A DNA stretch of 64,000 nt from Gluconobacter cerevisiae (GTDB taxonomy: Bacteria > Pseudomonadota > Alphaproteobacteria > Acetobacterales > Acetobacteraceae): assembly GCF_015244675.1 (NCBI RefSeq), contig NZ_JABCQO010000001.1, positions 248,001-312,000 on the forward strand, written 5' to 3'. How positions within the stretch are numbered: position 1 is the stretch's first letter; each line of letters starts with the position of its first letter. Made by a program: the position numbers and the translations under genes. The notes beneath the pieces are model-generated. The model saw nothing but the letters and a program-made list of their open reading frames with translations. It was not told the DNA's origin and did not search any database. Below, piece by piece: positions 16,654 to 25,883 of this stretch.

Positions 16654-19092
16654 ATGGCCCACAGACACCCCGGAGACTCTGCTGCGTCCCGCCTGCGGTA
16701 TCATGGCATTCTCCCCGCCCTAATCAGCACAACAGTCTGTCTGTCTGTCGCCCACGCTGCTGACACGAGCAGACCGAAAGCCCATCACACAGTGGCCACC
16801 CCTTCAGCCGCAAATGCACAACACCCTGCCCCGCCCGAAAATACCGCCGAGCATATTATCGTTCATCGACTTGCGGACAGCGCGCCCGGCAACCAGCCGG
16901 GAGGCGGGCTGATCCATCCGCAGGACGGCGTGAAATCCGTCAGTACGGTCAGTCAGGATTTCATTTCCAAACAGGCTCCCATGGCAACGGCCTTTCAGCT
17001 CGCATCCATGCTGCCCGGCGCCAATGTGTCCTCGTCCGATCCGATGGGATTTTCTCCCAACACGAACATCACCGTCCGCGGGCTCGATAACAGCGCCATC
17101 GGTTATGTGCTCGAAGGCATGCCGCTGAACGACGTCGCCGCCTATTCCGGCACGCCCAGCCAGTTCGCAGACAGTGAGAACTATCAGGAAATCGCCCTGT
17201 CGCAGGGATCAGCCGATCTGGACAGCCCGGTCCTGAACGCTGCCGGGGGCCTGATGAACCTGACATTCCGCGATCCGGCCAAAAAAGCGGGCGGCGACGC
17301 CAGCGTGTCCTACGGCTCCTACAACACCAACCGCGAATTCATCCGCCTCGACACCGGCGACATCGCCCATACCGGCATCCGCGGCTTCGTCTCCTACTCC
17401 CACGGCGCAACCGACAACTGGCGCGGACCAGGACGCGACGAAAAGCAGCATGTCGATTTCAAATTCCTCAAGGAATGGGGGCAGGGCAACCGCGCCAGCC
17501 TCATCGGCACTTTCAACACAACCATCACAAGCTGGTACCCCGAGCCTACCATGGGCACATGGAAGTCGGACGGCATCAGAGGCCAGAATAATCGTCTGGC
17601 CCATTACGACAGCAGCAATCCGGAAAACGGGGCGAATTACTGGCGTCTGTGGCGGGACGGAGAGCGCACGCTTTACGGCGGAGCGCCGGTTCATCTAACG
17701 CTAACCGACCATCTGACTCTCGACGTCACACCCTATGCACAGCTTGCCTATGGCAACTGGCCCGGTGGGAGTACGCTGTCCGAAACCGGACTTTACCAAG
17801 GCACGCAGGCTTTGCCCGACACGCTGAACCTCCCCGGCGCGCAGGACGGCGTGGGTGTGGTCCGCGCGGATTACACCCAGCGCAGCTACCGTTCGGGCTT
17901 TACCAGCGCGTTGCACTACAAAACGGGCTGGAACGATTTCGTCCTCGGGTACTGGTACGATTACGGTGACGACAACGAACAACAGCCCTTCACGGCAGTT
18001 CAGACCAATGGCTATGCCCCCGATATCTGGGCGCAGAATGGCCGCGACGTGATCCGCCTGTCCAACGGCGAGCGCCTTCTGGGCGGCAGTTTTCACACCA
18101 TTTCCCAGACGAACGCGCTGTTCGTCGGCGATCACATGTCCCTGCTGCATGACCATCTGGCCATCGACCTTGGCTTCAAGGCCGTTATGATGAGCCGCGA
18201 TGGCACGAACAGCATGCCGGGCCCGCAGTATCATGTCGGCTCCAACAGCATGGAGCCCCTGCCCCGCCTTGGCGTGCGCTGGCGTATTGATGCGGAAAAC
18301 CAGATCTTCTTCAACGCCACGACCAACTTCCGTGCTCCGGCCCAGAGTGCGCTGTACAACACCTATGACCCCTCTTCGGGCGAAATGTACGGAACCGGAT
18401 CGGCCGACGTCCGGAACGAATATTCCATTTCCGAAGAACTGGGATATCGCCGCACGGGACGCTGGATCATCGGCAGCCTGACACTGTTCAACTACAATTT
18501 CACCAACCGCCAGATTTCCACGCAGGCAGTCCAGAATGGCTCCATTGTCAGCACGACGATGAACGCGGGTGGCCAGACCTCACGCGGGGTGGACGTAGAA
18601 ATCGGCCTGCGTCCCTGGCATCATTTCAGTCCCTATGTCTCGGGCGAGTACCTGCATGCCACGATCGACAATGACCTGATGTCAGGCGGCGACCTGTTGC
18701 GCACCCGTGGCCGCATCGCTGTCCGCAGCCCGACCCTTCAGGCCGCAGCCGGGCTGAGCTATGATGACGGACACATCTTCGGCGTCGCCACACTGCATTA
18801 CACTGGCCACCAGTATGCGACCTTCACGAATGACGAGCGCGTCTCGGATCATACGACTGGCGATCTCGCCATCGGCTACCGCTTTTCGGACCATATCCAT
18901 CTGCATCAGCCGACCCTGCGGATGAACTTCATCAACATCACGAACGAACACTACCTTTCCGGCGTGGCGAGCCCGACCATGAATGCGAAAGACACAACCG
19001 GCGTGTATGGCACTACCATCGCCGGAAGTGCCCCGAGCTACTTCATCGGTGGCGGGTTTGCGGCCCTGTTCACCGCTTCGACGGGGTTCTGA
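16654..19092 (+). CDS. TonB-dependent outer-membrane receptor, probably for thiamine
   Basis: An 812-residue receptor. A signal peptide ends near AHA-ADT (about residue 34), a TonB-box-like EHIIVH follows near residue 68, then a plug domain with ITVRGLDNSAIGYVLEGMPLNDV and a long barrel with many aromatic-flanked strands. It ends in an aromatic residue (STGF), as outer-membrane barrels do. The family brings scarce ligands across the outer membrane using TonB energy. The TPP riboswitch upstream and the downstream kinase and PnuC-type permease point to thiamine or a phosphorylated form. I chose ATG 16654 over an in-frame TTG at 16627. Confidence 0.9.
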   Translation: MAHRHPGDSAASRLRYHGILPALISTTVCLSVAHAADTSRPKAHHTVATPSAANAQHPAPPENTAEHIIVHRLADSAPGNQPGGGLIHPQDGVKSVSTVSQDFISKQAPMATAFQLASMLPGANVSSSDPMGFSPNTNITVRGLDNSAIGYVLEGMPLNDVAAYSGTPSQFADSENYQEIALSQGSADLDSPVLNAAGGLMNLTFRDPAKKAGGDASVSYGSYNTNREFIRLDTGDIAHTGIRGFVSYSHGATDNWRGPGRDEKQHVDFKFLKEWGQGNRASLIGTFNTTITSWYPEPTMGTWKSDGIRGQNNRLAHYDSSNPENGANYWRLWRDGERTLYGGAPVHLTLTDHLTLDVTPYAQLAYGNWPGGSTLSETGLYQGTQALPDTLNLPGAQDGVGVVRADYTQRSYRSGFTSALHYKTGWNDFVLGYWYDYGDDNEQQPFTAVQTNGYAPDIWAQNGRDVIRLSNGERLLGGSFHTISQTNALFVGDHMSLLHDHLAIDLGFKAVMMSRDGTNSMPGPQYHVGSNSMEPLPRLGVRWRIDAENQIFFNATTNFRAPAQSALYNTYDPSSGEMYGTGSADVRNEYSISEELGYRRTGRWIIGSLTLFNYNFTNRQISTQAVQNGSIVSTTMNAGGQTSRGVDVEIGLRPWHHFSPYVSGEYLHATIDNDLMSGGDLLRTRGRIAVRSPTLQAAAGLSYDDGHIFGVATLHYTGHQYATFTNDERVSDHTTGDLAIGYRFSDHIHLHQPTLRMNFINITNEHYLSGVASPTMNAKDTTGVYGTTIAGSAPSYFIGGGFAALFTASTGF

Positions 19093-19094
19093 GC

Positions 19095-20249
19095 ATGGCA
19101 GAGGCTTCCGGACAGTTCGGCGTCAATGGTCCCGAAAGCAGACGGGACTGGCCTGCCCTGTCGGACGCCGAAGCCCGCGATGTCCTATCCCGTTTTCCGC
19201 TTCCTTCTCCCGCGCGGCAGGTCATCTGGCACGGACGACGGCCCTTTTCCTCCACGGGCGTCGTTTTGCTGGAGGATGGAAGCCGCGTTTTCCTCAAACG
19301 CCACGACCATTGCCTGCGCGATGCGGCAGCGCTTGCGGAAGAACACCGCTTCATCACACATCTGGCAGCGCAGGGTGTTCCGGTCGGCCAGACATGGTGC
19401 ACCAAAAGCGGGGATGCCGCACTCGATCTCAACGGATCGGCCTACGAAGTCTTTTCCATCATGCCCGGCCATGATCTGTACGAGACCGTGCAGTCCTGGG
19501 AACCGTTCCACAACGCCCGACACGCCTTTTCCGGCGGCCAGCATCTGGGCCAGCTTCACGCGGCTTCCAGAAGCTTCGACGCCCCTGCGCGCCCCTCACG
19601 CCGCCCGCTTCTCTCCACATTCGAGGTCATCACATCTTCCGACCTGATGACTGGGCTGGACCGCTGGATTCCACATCAGGCCGGACTGGCCGAAGCCTTG
19701 ACCCATCATCCTTGGCGCACCGATATTCCGCAGGCTCTCCTGCCCTTCCATGAACGACTGAAACCGCATCTCGGCACAATTAAGCCGCGCTGGGGACATG
19801 GCGACTGGCACCCGTCAAACCTGTTCTGGGACAGCACCGGACCGGAAGCGCAGGTCTGCGGCATTCTTGATTTCGGCATGTCGGACCGCGCCTGCGCCGC
19901 CTACGATCTCGCTGTCGCCATCGAGCGCACCGCCATCGCATGGCTGGAACCCGAAAACGACTGCCCTGTCAGTCTTGACCGCCTCGAAGCCTTCTTGTCC
20001 GGCTATCTGACACACTACGCCCTTTCGAGGGAAGAACGCCGTCTGGTGCCCCTTTTCCTGCCGCTCGTTCACGTCGAATATGCCCTGTCCGAAGTCGCCT
20101 ATTACGAGACACTGGTCCATGACAGAGCCGGAGTGAAAGCCGCCTATACGGACTATCTGCTGGGCCATGCCCACTGGTTCTCGTCTCCCACAGGGCAGCA
20201 GTTCCTGCACTGGCTGACGCATAATCTCCAGACAGCACCATGTCCCTGA
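19095..20249 (+). CDS. APH-fold kinase, probable thiamine kinase of a salvage operon
   Basis: A 384-residue aminoglycoside-phosphotransferase-fold kinase. It shows the ATP-lobe lysine region VFLKRHDHC, the catalytic loop HGDWHPSNLFWD (Brenner motif with Asp and Asn) and the metal-binding ILDFGMSDRACAAYDLA. The fold includes choline, homoserine and thiamine kinases (ThiK). Placement between a TPP-riboswitch-controlled receptor (2 bases after its stop) and a PnuC-type transporter (10-base overlap) makes thiamine the most likely substrate; phosphorylation would trap the imported vitamin. Substrate assignment is inference from context. Confidence 0.8.
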   Translation: MAEASGQFGVNGPESRRDWPALSDAEARDVLSRFPLPSPARQVIWHGRRPFSSTGVVLLEDGSRVFLKRHDHCLRDAAALAEEHRFITHLAAQGVPVGQTWCTKSGDAALDLNGSAYEVFSIMPGHDLYETVQSWEPFHNARHAFSGGQHLGQLHAASRSFDAPARPSRRPLLSTFEVITSSDLMTGLDRWIPHQAGLAEALTHHPWRTDIPQALLPFHERLKPHLGTIKPRWGHGDWHPSNLFWDSTGPEAQVCGILDFGMSDRACAAYDLAVAIERTAIAWLEPENDCPVSLDRLEAFLSGYLTHYALSREERRLVPLFLPLVHVEYALSEVAYYETLVHDRAGVKAAYTDYLLGHAHWFSSPTGQQFLHWLTHNLQTAPCP

Positions 20250-20821
20250 TCGAAATTCTGGGCGCCGTCCTCAGCGCCCTTGCCGTCTGGCTGACATCGC
20301 GGCGCAGCATGATCTGCTGGCCCGTGTCTCTGGCCGCGGCAGGACTGTATTCATGGATCTTCCTTCAGGCCCGGCTTTACGCCGATGCCGGGCTTCAGAT
20401 CGCATTCTGTCTGTATGTCATCTACGGCTGGCAGCACTGGCGCCAGATGGCGAAACCGGATGGCCGCATCCACGTCCGCCGTCCGACACGCCCCATGCTT
20501 CTGAAAGGGCTGCTCTGCGGCGCGACGGGAAGTGCTATCTGGGCGTTCGTCCTTGCCCGCTTCACCAACGATCCCACCCCCATCACGGACGCCACCCTCA
20601 CGGCCTACAGCATTCTCGCCCAGTACTGGGACACCATGCGCTATCGCGAAACCTGGCTCTTATGGATCGTGGTGGACAGCGCCTATGTCGCTTTATTCAT
20701 CAGCCGCGGCCTTTATCCGACAGCGGTGCTTTATGCCGGTTTTGTTGTGCTGGCGGCAAACGGGTACCGGCTCTGGAAACCCGAAATTTCTGCCGGGGCC
20801 GCATCCAGCCATCAACCCTGA
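20240..20821 (+). CDS. pnuT: PnuC-family transporter, probable thiamine transporter PnuT
   Basis: A 193-residue inner-membrane protein with about seven helices and the PnuC family signatures: WPVSLAAAGLYSWIF, YVIYGWQHWR and the second-half YWDTMRYRETWLLWIVVDS. PnuC proteins facilitate entry of nicotinamide riboside or, in the PnuT branch, thiamine, driven by trapping through phosphorylation. The TPP riboswitch and the adjoining kinase favour the PnuT reading. It overlaps the kinase gene by 10 bases and ends at a strong terminator. Confidence 0.88.
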   Translation: MSLIEILGAVLSALAVWLTSRRSMICWPVSLAAAGLYSWIFLQARLYADAGLQIAFCLYVIYGWQHWRQMAKPDGRIHVRRPTRPMLLKGLLCGATGSAIWAFVLARFTNDPTPITDATLTAYSILAQYWDTMRYRETWLLWIVVDSAYVALFISRGLYPTAVLYAGFVVLAANGYRLWKPEISAGAASSHQP

Positions 20822-20828
20822 ATCACCA

Positions 20829-20866
20829 TAAAAAAAACCGCCCTGAATGTTCAGAGCGGTTTTTAT
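20829..20866. terminator. Bidirectional terminator between pnuT and the small secreted protein gene
   Basis: Stem AAAAACCGC ... GCGGTTTTT with an inner CTGAA/TTCAG helix; A-run on one side and T-run on the other make it usable from both strands. It lies just after the pnuT stop and just beyond the stop of the convergent gene at 20878. Confidence 0.9.
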
Positions 20867-20877
20867 CAAGAGAGCAT

Positions 20878-21225
20878 TCAGTCGACCGGTTCATCCTCCG
20901 GCAGAGGCTGGATCTGACGCAGCTTGCCGTAACGATCATAGTAAAAAACCGATGTTCCCCGCCGTTCGGCATAGCCGTCCGGCTGACCATCCTTCGTCTG
21001 GAACAGCAGCCGGAAAGCATCCGGCTGCTCGATCACCTTGTCCCCGGGCGGGCGATACCGATAGCGGCTGAAATCGGCATGGCTCTTGGGCAGCGACGAG
21101 TTGTGATACAGGTCGTGCATGTTTGGCTTCTTGGGGCCATCATCCGCATCCTGCGCCACGGCCGTACCAAGAGCCGCGCCTGAAACAGCAAGAACGGCCA
21201 GTACTGGAACAATCAACCTGCGCAT
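20878..21225 (-). CDS. Small secreted protein of unknown function
   Basis: A 115-residue protein with a clear signal peptide (MRRLIVPVLAVLAVSGAA, cleavage probably after AVA-Q near residue 24). The mature part is short, charged and aromatic-rich (RYRYRPPGDK, GTSVFYYDRYGKLRQIQPL). I recognise no family. It is 12 bases after the efflux outer-membrane gene stop and on the same strand, so it may be the last gene of the RND operon. Confidence 0.65.
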   Translation of the reverse strand: MRRLIVPVLAVLAVSGAALGTAVAQDADDGPKKPNMHDLYHNSSLPKSHADFSRYRYRPPGDKVIEQPDAFRLLFQTKDGQPDGYAERRGTSVFYYDRYGKLRQIQPLPEDEPVD

Positions 21226-21237
21226 GATGCTCTCCGG

Positions 21238-22704
21238 TCAGTGCGTTTGTGCGGGCACCTTAGGCGAAACCGTCTTCTGGCTCCACCCACCACCGAGCGC
21301 GCGATACAATGTCACAATATTCTGGAACCGCGCGGCCTTGACCATGATGTCGTTCTGCTGGGCCTGATAGAGGGTGCGCTGCTGCGTCAGGGTCGTCAGA
21401 TAGCTGTCGATGCCCGCCTTATAGCGCATGTTGGCCAGATCGAACGCCTGCTGCGACTGCGCCACCAGCTCGTCCATGTGTCGCTGCTGGGTCGTGTAGG
21501 TTTCCCGTGCCGTCAACGCATCCGAAACTTCACGGAACGCCGACTGTACGGTCTTTTCATACTGTGCCGCATTCTGACGGGACTGCGCCTTGGCCATCAT
21601 CAGGTTCCCTTCGCTCTGCCCCCATGTCAGCAGCGGAACGCTGATGGACGGGGAGATGCTCCAGGTTTCAGCACCCGGTGTGAACAGCTTGCGGAACTGA
21701 AGCGAACTGGTGCCCTCCGAAGCCGTCAGCGTAAAGCGGGGGAAGAACGCCGCGCGCGCTGCACCCACATTTGCATTGGCCCCCAGCAGAGTATGCTCTG
21801 CCGCACGGACGTCCGGCCGCTGCTCCAGCAGATCCGAAGGAAGGCCCTCCGGCAGATCCGTGATCATGGTCTGCGACCCGAAAGGAGCCGGTTCCGGCAA
21901 AGTCGACGGCAACGGCGAGCCGACGAGAAGCTGAAGCGCATGCTCGTCATCCGCCAGAGCACGCATATATTGCGCCTCATTGGCGGAGGCCTGCTCGACC
22001 TGCGTCTTGACCTGCGCCAGTGTCAGCGCATCCGTTTCGCCATTGTCATAGGAAAGCTGTGTCAGACGCAGTGTATCGCGTTCTGACGTCAACGTGGCAC
22101 GCGTCACCCTAAGCTGCTCGCGATCAGCCAGCCACTGGATGTACGTCGTCCCGATCTGCGAGACCGTCGTGATGAGAACGTTCCGCGCGTTCTCGACGTT
22201 GTTCAGCACCGTTTCCTTCTGCTGACGCGTCAGGTTGCGGATGCGACCCCAGAGATCGATTTCGTAAGACGAGAACCCGATCGACGTCTGATACAGACGC
22301 AGGGTCGAGATATGCTCGCCAACGCCAGGCGCAAACGAGAAACCTGCCGTGTCGGATGGCGCCATGAACATCCCCTGCCCGCCGGCCGAGATGATCGGGA
22401 ACAGCGACGCATTCTGGATCTCATACTGACCGCGCGCCACGCCCACAGCATCAAGCTGCGCCGCGATGTCACGGTTGTTTTTCAAGGCCAGTGTTACGAG
22501 CGCTTTCAACCGCGGATCAGTGAAGAAATCCTCCCACCCGAGGTTGGATGCAGCCTGAACTGCGTGCGTGTTCTTGGATGCCGTATCTGCGGGATAGCTG
22601 TTCTGGATGGCCTGCGTGGGCCGGTGGTAAACCGGCGCCATGTTACAGGCTGAGAGCATCAGCATTCCGGCAAATCCGGAAGTCAGTCCGAGACGGGCCT
22701 TCAT
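21238..22704 (-). CDS. NodT-family outer-membrane efflux lipoprotein
   Basis: A 488-residue TolC-like outer-membrane channel of the OprM/NodT type. The N terminus MKARLGLTSGFAGMLMLSAC has a lipobox (LSAC), followed by NMAPVYHRP typical of the family. Two OEP repeats can be seen, with ERDTLRLTQLSYDNGETD and QQAFDLANMRYKAGIDSYL as the duplicated helix pairs. ATG 22704 overlaps the RND pump stop (ATGA); an upstream in-frame start would lie inside the pump gene. It is the exit duct for the tripartite pump. Confidence 0.93.
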   Translation of the reverse strand: MKARLGLTSGFAGMLMLSACNMAPVYHRPTQAIQNSYPADTASKNTHAVQAASNLGWEDFFTDPRLKALVTLALKNNRDIAAQLDAVGVARGQYEIQNASLFPIISAGGQGMFMAPSDTAGFSFAPGVGEHISTLRLYQTSIGFSSYEIDLWGRIRNLTRQQKETVLNNVENARNVLITTVSQIGTTYIQWLADREQLRVTRATLTSERDTLRLTQLSYDNGETDALTLAQVKTQVEQASANEAQYMRALADDEHALQLLVGSPLPSTLPEPAPFGSQTMITDLPEGLPSDLLEQRPDVRAAEHTLLGANANVGAARAAFFPRFTLTASEGTSSLQFRKLFTPGAETWSISPSISVPLLTWGQSEGNLMMAKAQSRQNAAQYEKTVQSAFREVSDALTARETYTTQQRHMDELVAQSQQAFDLANMRYKAGIDSYLTTLTQQRTLYQAQQNDIMVKAARFQNIVTLYRALGGGWSQKTVSPKVPAQTH

Positions 22705-25700
22705 GCGCCGTGCTCCCCTTCGACGACGGGTGCCGCCTTGTTGTCCAGATGGGCATACGGGTCCTTGCGGTCCTTGATCCGGCTGACCCGGAACAGACGC
22801 AGCACCACCACGAAGAAGACCGGTACGAAATAGACCGCCAGCAGTGTTGCCGACAGCATACCGCCCACGACACACGTGCCGATCGCCACACGCGCCGCAG
22901 ACCCGGCGCCGGTTGCGATCGCCAGCGGAAACACGCCGCAGACGAAGGCGATGGACGTCATGAGGATCGGACGCAGACGCTCACGCCCGGCTTCCAGAAC
23001 CGAGTCTTCCAGAGATTCGCCGTTTTCGAAGAAGGCCTTGGCGAATTCTACGATCAGGATCGCGTTCTTCACCGACAGACCAACCGTCGTAAGCAGTCCA
23101 ACCTGGAAATAGACATCGTTGGCCAGCCCACGCCCCAGCGTCGATGCGATGGCACCCAGCACACCGAGCGGAAGCACGAGCAGCACCGCAAACGGAATCG
23201 CCCAGCTCTCATAAAGCGCCGCCAGACAGAACATGATGACCACGACGGCCAGAGCATAAAGCGGTCCGGTCGATCCACCCGACGCAAGCTGCTCGAACGA
23301 CAGACCCGTCCACTCATAACCAATGCCGCGCGGCAGCTTGGCCAGAAGCTTCTCCATTTCCGTCATGGCCTGACCCGAACTTGCGCCCACGGCCGGCTGG
23401 CCTTGGATTTCGTAGGAGTTCAGACCGTTATAGTCCTCGACCTTCTGCGGCCCGTTAACCCAGTGCCCGGAGGCGAAGGCATTGAACGGCACCATCGTCC
23501 CCATCGCATTGCGGACATACCAGCGGTTCAGATCCTCCGGCGTCATGCGCGCCCAGTCTTCACCCTGGATATAGACCTGCTTGACACGATCATTGCGCAT
23601 GAACTGGTTGACGTAGATGGAGCCCAGCGCCCCTTCGATCGTCGTGTTGATATCCGCATTCGTCAGACCGAAAGCATTGGCGCGTTCACGATCAATATCG
23701 AGCTTGAACTGCGGCGCGTCGTCCATACCCAAGGGACGAACAGCCATCAGAAGCGGGTTCTTTGCTGCTTCACTCAGGATCTGGTTTCGCGCGGCCAGCA
23801 GGGCTTCATGGCCCAGATGCCCGGTATCTTCCAGTTCAAGATCGAAGCCGGTCGCATTGCCCAGTTCCATCACGGCAGGCGGATTGACGGCAAAGATCTG
23901 CGCTTCCGGGTCCATCCAGAAATGCATCATGATCTCGCGCGACACGGTCATGGTCGTGTGCGCAGAGCCCGGACGCTTGTCCCAGGGTTTCATACGGATG
24001 AAGAATGCACCCGCACTCTGCCCCTGCCCCGCGAAGCTGAAGCCCGTCATGGTGAAGACGGATTCAACATACGGACCGTAGGTTTTGAGAACGTAGTCGG
24101 TGATCTTGCGGTTGACGGCCGCCGTCTGCGCTTCGGTCGCCCCGTTGCGCATCGTGACCTGTCCGAAGATGATCCCCTGATCCTCGTCGGGCAGGAACCC
24201 GCCCGGCACGCGCATGAACAGGAACCCGACAAGCGCGGTCAGCAGGGCGAACCCGATCATGCTGACGACCGGCACACGGATCAGCCACTTCACGCCACCG
24301 ATATAGCCGTTCGTCATGCGATCGAACGTCCGGTTGAACCAGGCCGCGGGCCCACGATCATGCCCCTTGTGCGTCGGCTTGAGCATGGATGCACAGAGGG
24401 CCGGAGTCATAACCATCGCCACCAGGACCGACAGCCACATGGCCGCGACGATCGTGATGGAGAACTGGCGATAGATCACACCCGTCGAGCCGCCAAAGGC
24501 CGCCATCGGCAGGAACACCGCCGTCAGCACCAGCACGATGCCCACAAGCGCGCCCGAAATCTCGTCCATGGAGACGCGGGCCGCTTCCTTGGGAGACAGC
24601 CCCTTGTCCGTCATCACACGTTCGACGTTCTCGACCACCACGATCGCGTCATCGACCAGCAGACCAACGGCCAGCACCATGGCCAGCATGGTCAGCGTGT
24701 TGATGCTGTAGCCCATGATGGACATCAGCCCGAACGTTCCCAGCAGCACCACCGGCACCGCAATCGTCGGGATCAGCGTCGCCCGGAAGTTCTGGAGGAA
24801 GATCAGCATGACGATGAACACGAGGACAATCGCCTCGATCAGCGTCTCAACCACTTCATGGATGGAAAGCGTAATGAACGGCTCGGTATCCAGCGGATAC
24901 ACGAGCTTCAGACCCTGCGGAAAATAGCGGCTCAGTTCGTTCAGACGCGAACGGACGGCAGCCTCGGTCCTGAGCTGGTTTGCGCCCGGCGCCAGTTTGA
25001 GCGCCATCGCAGCCGCAGGATGGTTGTTGTAAGACGAGCCCAGCGCATAGCTCTGCGCCCCAAGCTCAACCCGCGCCACATCCTTCAGACGCACCTGACT
25101 GCCATCCTGCTGTACCTTGAGCAGAATTTCCTTGAACTGGTCAGGCGTACTCAGACGTGTCGGACCGATGATCGTGGCATCAAACCCGATGCCCTTTTTG
25201 GCTGGCAGACCGCCAAGCTCACCCGACGAAACCTGAATGTTCTGCGCCTGAATGGCGGATTGGACATCCCCGACCGTCAGACCGAAATTATACAGCTTGG
25301 ACGGGTCGAGCCAGACGCGCATCGCGTATTCGGAACCGAACAGCGTATGATCGCCCACACCCGAAACACGGGACAGCGGGTCGGAAATATTGGACGCAAC
25401 ATAGTCCGAGATGTCCTGACCGGACATGCTGCCGTCTTCGGAAATGAAGGCCACGACCATCATGAAGTTCTTGGTAGCCTTCGTGATGCTCAGACCCTGC
25501 GCCGTCACTTCCGCCGGCAGACGCGGCTGGGCCAACTGAAGCTTGTTCTGGACCTGAACCTGCGCGATGTCAGGATTCGTGCCCTGCTCGAACGTCAGGT
25601 CGATCTCCATCTGTCCGCTCGCATACGACGAGGCCGACAGGTATTCAAGATGGTCCAGACCATACATCTGCTGAAGGATCGGACGAACAACCGTGTTGTT

Positions 25701-25877
25701 CACCGTCTCGGCCGATGCGCCCGGATACATGACGGAAATGGCGATCTGCGGTGGTGCGATATTTGGATACTGCGCGATCGGCATGCGCATGATCGCCACG
25801 GCACCGACGAGCATGATGATCAGACCGATCACCCACGCAAAGATGGGTCGGTCAATGAAAAAGCGGGACAATGACAT
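22701..25877 (-). CDS. RND multidrug efflux permease, AcrB/MexB type (HAE1)
   Basis: A 1058-residue inner-membrane proton-driven pump. The N terminus MSLSRFFIDRPIFAWVIGL and the helix-4 proton relay GLLVDDAIVVVEN (two Asp) are diagnostic of HAE1 pumps. Porter-domain blocks (PGASAETVNNTVVRPI, FEQGTNPDIAQVQVQNKL) are intact and there are two repeats of one plus five helices around large periplasmic loops. It exports amphiphilic compounds; range unknown. It sits 6 bases after the adaptor gene and overlaps the outer-membrane channel gene. Confidence 0.96.
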   Translation of the reverse strand: MSLSRFFIDRPIFAWVIGLIIMLVGAVAIMRMPIAQYPNIAPPQIAISVMYPGASAETVNNTVVRPILQQMYGLDHLEYLSASSYASGQMEIDLTFEQGTNPDIAQVQVQNKLQLAQPRLPAEVTAQGLSITKATKNFMMVVAFISEDGSMSGQDISDYVASNISDPLSRVSGVGDHTLFGSEYAMRVWLDPSKLYNFGLTVGDVQSAIQAQNIQVSSGELGGLPAKKGIGFDATIIGPTRLSTPDQFKEILLKVQQDGSQVRLKDVARVELGAQSYALGSSYNNHPAAAMALKLAPGANQLRTEAAVRSRLNELSRYFPQGLKLVYPLDTEPFITLSIHEVVETLIEAIVLVFIVMLIFLQNFRATLIPTIAVPVVLLGTFGLMSIMGYSINTLTMLAMVLAVGLLVDDAIVVVENVERVMTDKGLSPKEAARVSMDEISGALVGIVLVLTAVFLPMAAFGGSTGVIYRQFSITIVAAMWLSVLVAMVMTPALCASMLKPTHKGHDRGPAAWFNRTFDRMTNGYIGGVKWLIRVPVVSMIGFALLTALVGFLFMRVPGGFLPDEDQGIIFGQVTMRNGATEAQTAAVNRKITDYVLKTYGPYVESVFTMTGFSFAGQGQSAGAFFIRMKPWDKRPGSAHTTMTVSREIMMHFWMDPEAQIFAVNPPAVMELGNATGFDLELEDTGHLGHEALLAARNQILSEAAKNPLLMAVRPLGMDDAPQFKLDIDRERANAFGLTNADINTTIEGALGSIYVNQFMRNDRVKQVYIQGEDWARMTPEDLNRWYVRNAMGTMVPFNAFASGHWVNGPQKVEDYNGLNSYEIQGQPAVGASSGQAMTEMEKLLAKLPRGIGYEWTGLSFEQLASGGSTGPLYALAVVVIMFCLAALYESWAIPFAVLLVLPLGVLGAIASTLGRGLANDVYFQVGLLTTVGLSVKNAILIVEFAKAFFENGESLEDSVLEAGRERLRPILMTSIAFVCGVFPLAIATGAGSAARVAIGTCVVGGMLSATLLAVYFVPVFFVVVLRLFRVSRIKDRKDPYAHLDNKAAPVVEGEHGA

Positions 25878-25883
25878 GCGGGG

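Noticed and set aside
22548-25874. Very long open frame on the plus strand opposite the RND pump
   Set aside because: It mirrors the RND permease in an antisense frame, has a His/Arg/Gln-rich composition with no domain, and the pump on the other strand is unmistakable.
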